From: Nostoc sp. NMS8
Lineage (GTDB): Bacteria > Cyanobacteriota > Cyanobacteriia > Cyanobacteriales > Nostocaceae
Assembly: GCF_017115045.1 (NCBI RefSeq)
Contig: NZ_JABXKK010000094.1
Coordinates: 62,001-126,000 of the forward strand
DNA length: 64,000 bases
Direction of reading: 5' to 3'
The position numbers and the translations under genes were made by a program. Below are positions 8,307 through 15,651 of the stretch, one piece after another (within the stretch, counting starts at the first letter, position 1; every line of letters starts with the position of its first letter). The notes below the pieces were generated by a model. That model saw only the letters and a program-made list of their open reading frames with translations. It had not been told where the DNA came from and did not search any database.

Positions 8307-9263
8307 TCACCAAGAAGTCAAAAAATTCCACCCTTCTTTTTCCTCTGGTGTCTTTTCTTCTTTTGCTTCCGGTTCTTCTGGTGTCTTTAAATTTATCTGT
8401 TGAATTAAATTATCATATTCTCCTGAATCAACCCATTTCAATAACTCACCCGCCCGCATAATTACCCAGGAAAGCTCTGATTCTGTATAGCTTAATATTT
8501 TTGTTACCTTATCCACACTATCTAAGTTATTAGATGCAAACTCACGGGCTTGGACGAGAAAATCTTCGATTACAGCAGTAGTCAAGTACTCATCTGGTAA
8601 ACCTGCAAGTTTCATCAGTGTAGTAGTTGCTACGTCAATATCCTGACAAGCAAGCATTGCAGCCCGATCGGCGGTGAATCTAGCCATCATCCGCCAATTA
8701 TACAAACCTAGTTCCATGCCACCAGCTACTAAGCCACCGACTCCCAGTGTGGTACTGCTCAACAAATTTTTCAAAGTTGGCATAACAATTGCCATTTGGT
8801 GATAAATCATGTGCTGACTCTTAATGCGAGCGATTTCATGTCCGAAAACGTAAAGCAACTCATTTGTATCAAGCCACTCCATTGCATCTAAATTGATACC
8901 AACAAGGGGTTTTTCTACCCCAACAATATAGGTTTCAATGTGACCAGTGCCTCGAAACAGATACAATTCAGGAAGTGGAGCAACATCAAGAATTTGGCAA
9001 GTTTCCACAAATGCTTGATGTAATTCAGGAAAATTACGGGGCGAAATTCTAATTTCACTACCAAGGCTTTGCAATCTAAGTAAGCGATCGATACCGTATT
9101 CGTTAACTTTTTTGAGTAGTAAGGAGACACCGGGCATCTTTTGCAAAGAAGCCAAGGCTTTGCGATCAAAAGGGTGTTCGTAAGCTTCAGAACTTAGTCC
9201 AGTTAATATTTTTCTCGTCATAGGCTTTGAGCTTTTAAATAGCAGTTTAGAAGCATTGGACAA
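8307..9263 (-). CDS. M48-family peptidase homologue lacking zinc ligands (probable pseudoprotease)
   Basis: 318 residues. The overall pattern matches cyanobacterial M48 metallopeptidases: TGLSSEAYEHPFDRKALASL near the start, VEKPLVGINLDAMEWLDTNE before the helix, and the MARFTADRAAMLACQD segment. However, the zinc-binding HExxH reads H142-E-I-A-R146, and the usual Glu of the ExxAD ligand reads Arg195 in ARFTAD. Two of three zinc ligands are therefore replaced by Arg while the rest of the frame is intact, pointing to a retained non-catalytic role rather than recent decay. The C-terminal 90 residues extend past the peptidase core and end in an acidic EAKEEKTPEEKEG tail. An alternative start is M15 (MTRKILTGL). 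Confidence 0.8.
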   Translation of the reverse strand: MSNASKLLFKSSKPMTRKILTGLSSEAYEHPFDRKALASLQKMPGVSLLLKKVNEYGIDRLLRLQSLGSEIRISPRNFPELHQAFVETCQILDVAPLPELYLFRGTGHIETYIVGVEKPLVGINLDAMEWLDTNELLYVFGHEIARIKSQHMIYHQMAIVMPTLKNLLSSTTLGVGGLVAGGMELGLYNWRMMARFTADRAAMLACQDIDVATTTLMKLAGLPDEYLTTAVIEDFLVQAREFASNNLDSVDKVTKILSYTESELSWVIMRAGELLKWVDSGEYDNLIQQINLKTPEEPEAKEEKTPEEKEGWNFLTSW

Positions 9264-9376
9264 ACTTTCATCACGTTGTACTAGACATTTTCCATCATCT
9301 TACCCAGATAGAATATACAGTAGGGGCGCATATCTTTGTGCCTCTATGATGAAATTTGGAAATTTACAATTGATCT

Positions 9377-9895
9377 ATGCAAATTATTTATTGGCTATTA
9401 ATTGCCGTAATGCTTGTGGGTATTATCGGTGCAGTAGTTCCTGCCATTCCTGGTAGCAGTTTAATTTTAATTGCAATTATTGTCTGGGGAATCGTTAGTA
9501 GTTCCTTTGCAGCTATCAAGATTCCACTAATTGTGACAATTATAGTTTTACTACTCAGTGTCGGAGTGGATTTTTTAGCTAGCTATGTGGGAGCAAGACA
9601 AGCCGGAGCTAGCAAGTGGGGGCAAATTGGCGCAATTATCGGCTTGGTGGTGGGATTTTTGGGGTTATTACCAGCGTTACCTTTTGGAGGACCACTGTTA
9701 GGGATTTTACTAGGGCCGCTTTTGGGAGCAATTATTGGTGAGTATCTTTACCGACGTGAATTCGGGTTGGCAGTTAAAGCAGGTATCGGAATTGTAGTCG
9801 GATCTTTGGTTGGAAATTTGATTCAAGGGTTGTTAGCGATCGCAGCCGTTGTAGTTTTCGTTGTGACAACTTGGCCACAGGTATTTGGCTCTTAG
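9377..9895 (+). CDS. DUF456 family membrane protein
   Basis: 172 residues, almost wholly hydrophobic, with about four to five membrane segments separated by Gly-rich turns (PAIPGSSLILIAIIVWG, GGPLLGILLGPLLGAIIGEY). This layout and the RQAGASKWG loop are those of the small DUF456 inner-membrane family, whose function is unknown. It is divergent from the M48-like gene, about 110 bp away. An overlapping frame at 9256-9456 is a shadow. Confidence 0.82.
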   Translation: MQIIYWLLIAVMLVGIIGAVVPAIPGSSLILIAIIVWGIVSSSFAAIKIPLIVTIIVLLLSVGVDFLASYVGARQAGASKWGQIGAIIGLVVGFLGLLPALPFGGPLLGILLGPLLGAIIGEYLYRREFGLAVKAGIGIVVGSLVGNLIQGLLAIAAVVVFVVTTWPQVFGS

Positions 9896-10565
9896 CATTT
9901 CAATTGTCTGACATATTTTAGAACAATGGTAATAGCTAGCAGTCAGGCTATTTATTACAGGCATTCAATTAGTTGACAAAAATTTTCTACCTTACAACAA
10001 GACAGCGGTTTCTTCCATTTCATCTACCGACAGGAGGAACCGCTACTTAGTGTATTACGCTTTCGATAAACCCCCTTTGTTTGAATACTTCTCGGATAAG
10101 CATTCTTCATGCCTCTTGTATTGTGGGTAAAGGGTATGGTGAAAATACTTCAAAAACTTTGGTAAATCTCTAAAGACTGAACGTAAATATATTGCTTACT
10201 CTATTTATCTAAAAAATAGTTGAGTAATCTGCAAAAATAAAAAATACTAATTATTTCAGTGTACTGAAGTGAATCTGATTAGATTCAAAGCGATTGCCCA
10301 CAATTTCAACCCGATAAAATGTCGAATCTACGAAGATACGCTATACAAGAAATTAAAATTTTATAAAGACTACTCATTAATTAAAGATGTAATGAAGACC
10401 ACTCAGTAAATCTTGCATACTCAGAATCTATGTGATTTTATGGAGATAAGAAATACGTCACACAAGTGCCGCTTTCACTGACAGTATTTTAAATAAATTA
10501 CTGATAGTACAAGTAACGCAATCACATTCTCTGCTCAAGATTATTATTAGGACTCTCAAACGATC
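9896..10565. other. Long leader/intergenic region upstream of PEP-CTERM gene
   Basis: 670 bp, AT-rich. Near the left end an imperfect hairpin (AGCGGTT at 10004-10010 with AACCGCT at 10038-10044) may end DUF456 transcription. The remainder has no coding frame of note; AAAGATGTAATGAAGACC and similar words recur around 10382-10402. It probably carries the regulatory region of the secreted protein gene. Confidence 0.5.
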
Positions 10566-11309
10566 ATGATTAGTTTAAAATCTAAATTACTAAACGCTAC
10601 TCTGGCTGTTACCGCTGCACTTCCCTTAGCTACTGCTGGGTTGTTTACCTCTGTTGGTTCTGCTCAAGCTGCTTCACTCACAGGTGAGTTCAGCTTTAAC
10701 GGTGGTTTAACTGCGAATCCATTTGCCAGCAGCTTAGTGACATTGAAAAAAGATTCACTAACGTTTAGCCCAGATAGCATTGTTGCAGATTCCAATGGAG
10801 TCAAGAGTACCCCAGTTAGTGTTGCTGCTCAGACAGGAAGCTTCTTAGGTTTCAATTCAGCCAGTATACGTGATATCATCTCGTTTTCGAGCAATACTGT
10901 GCAAAATCCATTTCTAGACCTCGGTAATCTTATACTTCCTGGTACTATTCTACCTGGGGAAAGTACAGCTTCTCTAGCCGATGGCAAGAATATCTTTACT
11001 TTGACATCTTCTGGTTATAAAATAACCCAGACTGGTGCAAACGTTACTATAGCTGTTGATCTATTTGGGTACTTTACCAGCGCGACTGGGGAAATAACTA
11101 ATGGAGCCGGAAGCTTATCTTTCCAAAGAAATAATACTACTGTTGCTCAGGCAAACTCAATTCTCAATACTGCTAACGGCTCATTGAGTAATTTGACTTT
11201 TTCTGGTTCTACTTTCACCACTTCCGTTCCTGAACCAGCTGCATTACTAGGCTTGGGTGCAGTAGGTGCTGTAATGGTGATGTCTCGCCGCCGCAAAAGT
11301 GTTGTTTAA
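10566..11309 (+). CDS. PEP-CTERM sorting domain protein
   Basis: 247 residues. It has an N-terminal signal peptide (basic start, hydrophobic core, AQA-A cleavage near residue 35) and a C-terminal sorting signal: the tripeptide in SVPEPAALLGLGAVGAV, a membrane helix and the basic end MSRRRKSVV. PEP-CTERM proteins are processed by an exosortase and displayed or released outside the inner membrane. The middle 180 residues are Ser/Thr/Asn-rich beta-type sequence (FSFNGGLTANPFASSLVTL) with no family I recognise. No exosortase gene is in this window. Confidence 0.88.
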   Translation: MISLKSKLLNATLAVTAALPLATAGLFTSVGSAQAASLTGEFSFNGGLTANPFASSLVTLKKDSLTFSPDSIVADSNGVKSTPVSVAAQTGSFLGFNSASIRDIISFSSNTVQNPFLDLGNLILPGTILPGESTASLADGKNIFTLTSSGYKITQTGANVTIAVDLFGYFTSATGEITNGAGSLSFQRNNTTVAQANSILNTANGSLSNLTFSGSTFTTSVPEPAALLGLGAVGAVMVMSRRRKSVV

Positions 11310-11370
11310 TAAACCTATCCTAAATATAAACAAGTTACTTTTAGCAACTGAAAATAACTCTAATTTATCT

Positions 11371-11420
11371 ATTCGATCTGGCTGGAATGTAAAATTTTAC
11401 CAACCAGGTCGAATTTTTTT
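11371..11420. terminator. Bidirectional hairpin between convergent genes
   Basis: ATTCGATCTGGCTGG pairs with CCAACCAGGTCGAAT (one G-T pair, small bulge), followed by TTTTTTT. It lies between the ends of the PEP-CTERM gene and the nblB-like gene and could serve both. Confidence 0.75.
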
Positions 11421-11425
11421 CTACC

Positions 11426-12091
11426 TTAAACTGATTGCAAAGATTGTTTCGCTTCATTGGCGATCGCATCTACTTCATCATTAGCCAGAGTTTCTAAGAT
11501 AGATTTGGCTTCTGCATTACCCAAACGAGTCAAGGCTTGTACAAGTCTATAACGAATTTGCCAATCTGGATTGGTAGCATAGGGAGCCAGTAGGGGAACT
11601 GCTTCTACATCTCCCAAGTCACCCAAAGAACTAATCGCAGCAGTTTGGACTAATTCGTTTTCTGATGAGAGTGCCTCTTTGAGTAGTTCAAAGGCTCGTG
11701 GATCGCCCAACTCTCCTAATGTCGCAATAATACTGAATTGTATTAGCCATTCACCGGTTGTATGATAAAGCTGCTGCAAATCTTCAAAAGCTTCGCGTAA
11801 CTTCAGAGCGCCTAAACAGTCTGCTGCTGCTGCTTGTACATCTACTTCGGAGTCATGAAGCAAGCGATCGCGCAAAATATCTAAGGATAGCTGTAAATCC
11901 TGGGTTCCGAGTGTATCCATTTGACTCACCGCTGAGTAACGGACACGGGAATTGCGATCGCCAATAGCGCTTTGAATTAATTCAAAGCCAATCGCTGGTT
12001 CCAGTTGACGGATTTGATTTACTGCACGTAAGCGATCGCCTAAATCCTCAGAACTGAGCAATTGCCTAACAGACTCCGGAGTAATACTCAT
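11426..12091 (-). CDS. nblB: HEAT-repeat protein, NblB-like
   Basis: 221 residues made of tandem HEAT/PBS-lyase-type helical repeats (LGDRLRAVNQIRQLEP, SRVRYSAVSQMDTLG, VDVQAAAADCLGALK, ELVQTAAISSLGDLG, WQIRYRLVQALTRLG). This matches small cyanobacterial NblB-type proteins related to phycocyanobilin lyases and implicated in phycobilisome breakdown or chlorophyll handling. No lyase-specific motif is obvious, so the exact role is inferred. It sits at the downstream end of a minus-strand series that includes sigD, carB and dps; from memory an nblB-like gene also lies near these in Anabaena sp. PCC 7120. Confidence 0.72.
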   Translation of the reverse strand: MSITPESVRQLLSSEDLGDRLRAVNQIRQLEPAIGFELIQSAIGDRNSRVRYSAVSQMDTLGTQDLQLSLDILRDRLLHDSEVDVQAAAADCLGALKLREAFEDLQQLYHTTGEWLIQFSIIATLGELGDPRAFELLKEALSSENELVQTAAISSLGDLGDVEAVPLLAPYATNPDWQIRYRLVQALTRLGNAEAKSILETLANDEVDAIANEAKQSLQSV

Positions 12092-12147
12092 TTAATTATC
12101 CTTGATTTTCAAATCTGTAAAAAACAGTCAAAAGTTAAGTATTAAAA

Positions 12148-12188
12148 ACTAATGACTAATGACTAATGACTAATGACCAATGACTAAT
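12148..12188. repeat. ACTAATG heptamer repeat (STRR)
   Basis: Six near-perfect tandem copies of ACTAATG/ACCAATG between the nblB-like and CBS genes. The last copy supplies part of the end of the CBS gene. Confidence 0.9.
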
Positions 12189-12648
12189 CTTGACTAGCAG
12201 CCATTGCCCGAATAATATCACCACGAGTGAGGATACCAATTACTTGACCTGTGCTGTCAAGTACTGGCAAGCGGTGAACGCTGCGATCGTGCATGATTGT
12301 AGCTGCTTCTTTTAAAGTTTTATCAGGGGAAATAGCGATCGGGTTTTTACTCATTACCTCCCCAACGGTTTGCCCTAGAGCCTTGTGCAAATCACGTTCA
12401 TAAGTAGCAGGATTTTTTAAATAGATAACACTATCAAGAAACATGATGTACGCAGGTGGAGTAACACCAGTTTCCTGCCACATCAAATCGGTTTCTGAGA
12501 TAATGCCCACCAATTTACCGAGATCATCCACAACAGGTAGTCCGCTGATGTGGCGTTCTGCGAGAATTTGGATAGCTTCCTTCAGTGGAGTTTCCTCCCG
12601 GACAACAATAGGATCGCGGCTCATCACATCGGTAACGGTTTTAGGCAT
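12184..12648 (-). CDS. CBS domain pair protein
   Basis: 154 residues consisting of two CBS domains (residues 1-55 and about 90-150). Both show the family pattern: VTDVMSRDPIVVREETPLKEA...HISGLPVVDD and VGEVMSKNPIAISPDKTLKEA...VHRLPVLD, each ending in a GIISETD/GILTRGD box. CBS pairs bind adenine nucleotides and act as energy or redox sensors. With no attached catalytic domain the partner is unknown; homologues with this architecture are frequent in cyanobacteria and plastids (CBSX-like). The start ATG at 12648 fits the family N-terminus. Confidence 0.9.
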   Translation of the reverse strand: MPKTVTDVMSRDPIVVREETPLKEAIQILAERHISGLPVVDDLGKLVGIISETDLMWQETGVTPPAYIMFLDSVIYLKNPATYERDLHKALGQTVGEVMSKNPIAISPDKTLKEAATIMHDRSVHRLPVLDSTGQVIGILTRGDIIRAMAASQD

Positions 12649-12785
12649 TTATATTACTGACACCTTAAATCAAAGTCCCTGCGCCTATTGTAGAAAATTG
12701 CGGGACTCAACCTGATGCAATTAATAGATTGTTACGGGATTAGTCATTAGTCATTGATTATTTTTTGTTCCCCTGTCCCCAGTCC

Positions 12786-13202
12786 CTAGCCCCCACTCCC
12801 TTTTAATGCAGCAATAATTTGAGTATTTGCTTTCGGAAAATTAAACTGCTCAAGTTCTGACAAAGTTACCCAGCGAATTTCATCGGATTCCAAAGGTTGG
12901 GGGATGCCTGTAAGATGGCGGCAGTGATGTACTGTGAGGGTAACGCGCAAGTTTGTATAGCTATGGTCAATAGTAATCAGATGCTCTCCCACTTCAATTA
13001 CTATTACCAATTCTTCGGAAATTTCCCGTTTAATACACTCTTCGATAGTTTCACCAGGCTCAATTTTACCACCAGGAAATTCCCATAAACCACCCATAGC
13101 TCCTTCTGGACGACGGCGATCGATTAAAATTTCCTTTTGGTCATTCCAAATTACTGCAACACCAATGATTTTATGGGGTGGAAAAGAACTGGTTTCACTC
13201 AT
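12786..13202 (-). CDS. mutT: 8-oxo-dGTP diphosphatase MutT (NUDIX)
   Basis: 138 residues. Complete NUDIX box GGKIEPGETIEECIKREISEEL at about residues 43-64 and the MutT-like start HKIIGVAVIWNDQKEILIDRR. MutT hydrolyses oxidised dGTP to keep it out of DNA. Length and layout fit MutT rather than the ADP-ribose type. The 3' end is preceded by a CCCCAGTCC-type repeat. It is the next gene upstream of the CBS gene in the same direction. Confidence 0.85.
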   Translation of the reverse strand: MSETSSFPPHKIIGVAVIWNDQKEILIDRRRPEGAMGGLWEFPGGKIEPGETIEECIKREISEELVIVIEVGEHLITIDHSYTNLRVTLTVHHCRHLTGIPQPLESDEIRWVTLSELEQFNFPKANTQIIAALKGSGG

Positions 13203-13563
13203 AGTTGATTGGGAAAATGGGGAGTAGGGAATAGGGGAAGAATTATTGACTTTTTACTTTTGACTAATAACAAAACTCGGCAGAGTTAAAAGTATTCTGC
13301 CGAGTTTAAATTTATTGCGAAAGCCGTCTAACGCTGTTAGTTTATCCACAAATGTGTATTAATCATTTAGCAATACGCCTCTAGTTAAACTAATTACCAA
13401 CTTATAGGAGTTCGCACATAACTAAATCCAAAAACTTTGCGTTACTCTGCGCCAACCTCCGCGTCCCTCTGCGTTTAAATTTCAACCCTAATTAACTCAT
13501 CGCCGTAACTGTAATTCGCTACGAGACCAAGAATATTTAATTTCCAAACCAAATTTTATATTT
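13203..13563. other. Intergenic region with terminator hairpin and low-complexity repeat
   Basis: Contains the hairpin annotated at 13273-13307 and a CTCTGCGCCAACCTCCGCGTCC tract at about 13446-13470 of a sort common in Nostoc gaps. No gene seen. Confidence 0.5.
13273..13307. terminator. Perfect 12-bp stem hairpin
   Basis: AAACTCGGCAGA and TCTGCCGAGTTT are exact complements around an 11-base loop. Located between the DUF760 gene and mutT, both on the minus strand, so it likely ends transcription coming from DUF760. Confidence 0.75.
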
Positions 13564-13908
13564 TTACTCAACTTCGCTGTGATTCGTCTCAGATCCTTGT
13601 AGGGCAATTTCAAAATTCATTCTCTGTTCAGCGTTACGCAAGAAATAACCACTAATCATCGCAGAAGCCAGAAGTCGGCCTAGATTTTCCCGATTTGTGG
13701 TTACGGTAACACCAAAGTGTTCTGAGGGTAGATTACCCAATAGTCCTGTAATATTTCGTTCCATCACCTGAAACACTTCAGCAGATGTGGGTTTAGATAG
13801 CTGTGTAACTGTTTCTGGACTCAAGGATTTAACGTACTGCCATAGTAAATCATTAGTTTCTGATTCGCTATTAAAAAACTCTGAGACACGATTGGATGGG
13901 TTACTCAT
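13564..13908 (-). CDS. DUF760 family protein
   Basis: 114 residues. The pattern LLWQYVKSLSPETVTQLSKP...EVFQVMERNITGLLGNLPSE...NRENLGRLLASAMISGYFLRNAEQR is characteristic of DUF760, found in cyanobacteria and plastids and of unknown biochemical function. A good ribosome-binding site (AAGGAG, complement of CTCCTT at 13916-13921) precedes the ATG. It has its own upstream gap of about 240 bp before sigD. Confidence 0.85.
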   Translation of the reverse strand: MSNPSNRVSEFFNSESETNDLLWQYVKSLSPETVTQLSKPTSAEVFQVMERNITGLLGNLPSEHFGVTVTTNRENLGRLLASAMISGYFLRNAEQRMNFEIALQGSETNHSEVE

Positions 13909-14091
13909 TTTTTAGCTCCTTAACTACCACTATTGGCTGCGGTGCTTGTGATTTGAATATTAAATGCCTGTTTTGGATTTGACTTAGTTATTTTGTCTTC
14001 CTGTGAACTAATGTAACAGCCTAGCTTAAGAGTGGAAGTAGGTGTAACCGTACAAAAGCCAGCGTATTTTCTCACCCCAATAAATAAAGTG

Positions 14092-14126
14092 AGGAGTGAA
14101 GAGTTAATTAAAAACTCATCACTCCT
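14092..14126 (-). terminator. Hairpin downstream of sigD
   Basis: AGGAGTGA-A-GAGTT pairs with AACTC-A-TCACTCCT, loop AATTAAAA, 24 bp beyond the sigD stop. A less T-rich tail than a classical terminator. Confidence 0.6.
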
Positions 14127-14149
14127 AAATCTTAACTCCTAACTTTCCC

Positions 14150-15148
14150 CTAACTTGCCAAATATTCATCCATATTGGCTTTAGATTTACGAAGTTTAGT
14201 TAAAGCTTCCCGCTCAATTTGCCGCACTCGTTCTCGACTGATGTTCAAGATTTCACCAATTCTCGCCAGAGTCAGCGCTTGCCCATCAGTTAACCCAAAG
14301 CGCAGTGTGATTACTTCCCTCTGTTGTGGCGTGAGATCGCCCATTAGGCGATCTAAGTCATAAGATAAGGAAGATTGCATGACGAACTCTTCGGGAGATG
14401 CTCCTGGATCTTCCAGCATTTCTCCGAGTTCAGTGTCGTAATTATCACCCAACCGCAAATCTAAAGAAAGAGGCAAACGCGCCTTTTCTAAATACTCTCG
14501 TACTTGTTTGGGGGTCAATTCTAATTCTTCGGCTAGCTCTCCAGCTGTGGGAGCGCGCCCCAATTTTTGAGACAATTGACGCTGTGCCTTTTTAATCTTA
14601 TTTAATTTTTCGGTGATATGGATCGGCAGCCGAATGGTGCGGGCTTTTTCGGCAATAGCACGAGTAATTGCTTGCCGAATCCACCAGTAGGCATAAGTAG
14701 AAAATCTGTACCCTTTGGTGGGGTCAAACTTTTCTACACCCCGTTGCATACCAATACTACCTTCTTGGATCAAGTCCAGTAAATCGACGTTGCGCTTGAT
14801 GTACTTTTTAGCAACGGAGACCACCAGCCGCAAATTGGCTTCTACCATCTTACGCTTGGCAATTTCACCATCAGCGATCGCTTCGTTCAACTCTGCTGGT
14901 TCTAGGTTTGTCGCTTTGGCCCACTCTTCTAGAGTCGGTTGACGATCTAGCTGAGTGGCAAGATTTTCCCTTGATTCGTGCAAAGCGCAGGAACGTTGCA
15001 CCTGTTTACCATAGAAAATCTCTTCCTCGTGTGTTAAGAGTGGCACACGGCCAATCTCACGCAGGTAAGTCCGCACGAGGTCTGTGGCTGTCTGAGCGGT
15101 CTTCATGGCGCTACTCTTTGGTAATGATGGGTTTAGCGGTAGGGTCAT
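14150..15148 (-). CDS. sigD: Group 2 sigma-70 factor, SigD-like
   Basis: 332 residues. Complete sigma-70 regions: 1.2 (ATDLVRTYLREIGRVPLLTHEEE), 2.1-2.4 (LRLVVSVAKKYIKRNVDLLDLIQEGSIGMQRGVEKFDPTKGYRFSTYAYWWIRQAITRAI), 3, and 4.2 (TLARIGEILNISRERVRQIEREAL). The non-conserved domain of primary SigA is missing, which marks group 2. Assignment to SigD rests on context: in Anabaena sp. PCC 7120 the order dps-carB-sigD, as I recall it (alr3808-alr3810), matches this window. SigB, SigC or SigE cannot be fully excluded from sequence alone. The 5' leader holds a hairpin at 15178-15200. Confidence 0.8.
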   Translation of the reverse strand: MTLPLNPSLPKSSAMKTAQTATDLVRTYLREIGRVPLLTHEEEIFYGKQVQRSCALHESRENLATQLDRQPTLEEWAKATNLEPAELNEAIADGEIAKRKMVEANLRLVVSVAKKYIKRNVDLLDLIQEGSIGMQRGVEKFDPTKGYRFSTYAYWWIRQAITRAIAEKARTIRLPIHITEKLNKIKKAQRQLSQKLGRAPTAGELAEELELTPKQVREYLEKARLPLSLDLRLGDNYDTELGEMLEDPGASPEEFVMQSSLSYDLDRLMGDLTPQQREVITLRFGLTDGQALTLARIGEILNISRERVRQIEREALTKLRKSKANMDEYLAS

Positions 15149-15177
15149 TAAGGGATAGATGCTTTCTTTATTAGGAT

Positions 15178-15200
15178 GCTACCCAGTCAGATTGGGTAGC
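15178..15200 (-). promoter_or_regulatory. Hairpin in the sigD 5' leader
   Basis: GCTACCCA and TGGGTAGC form a perfect 8-bp stem with a 7-base loop, 29 bp upstream of the sigD ATG. No T-run follows, so an attenuator or mRNA-stability element is as likely as a terminator. A TATA-like CATACTATA lies just upstream on the minus strand. Confidence 0.5.
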
Positions 15201-15583
15201 TATAGTATGGTTTGCAACTTACGCGCCCGATAAACTCGGCTGCTCATAATAATCAAATTTAGGCTTCTTAACTGCTAAAACTACAGTTATTTCCTACTTT
15301 GTACAAGTATCTACAGTTAGATAAAAGGTCGCTTTTTAAACATTTTTTATTGGATTCTTATTAATAATTGTAACATTTATGAGAATGTTTTGGCTAGATA
15401 GCGACATTAAATTTCCTGGTTGTTCCAGTTCATGCAACGTTGCCCTCTATCTTAAGGATGACTAGAAGTCAATTTAAGAAATTATGTGGTTAACATAAGC
15501 TTCCTCATATTTGTTAAAGTATCTCAATGAGAACTATAGTCATTCTCTTATAACAATGACTTAATTTTCTTGGGTATTGGGTA
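15201..15583. other. Intergenic region between sigD and carB
   Basis: AT-rich, no coding frame; presumably the sigD promoter region. No RNA gene recognised. Confidence 0.5.
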
Positions 15584-15651
15584 TTAGGTATTGGGTATTG
15601 AATCTTTGAAAAAATTTTTCCTAGTCCCCAGTCCCTAATCCCCAGTCCCTA
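15584..15651. repeat. TATTGGG / CCCCAGTCCCTA repeat tract
   Basis: TTGGGTATTGGGTATTAGG repeats, then CCCCAGTCCCTAATCCCCAG, running up to the carB stop codon. Confidence 0.8.

Noticed and set aside
12148..12188. Tandem heptamers resembling a CRISPR-like array
   Set aside because: Unit is 7 bp with no spacers; it is a short tandem repeat (STRR), as are similar tracts near 39.26, 45.8 and 25.75 kb.
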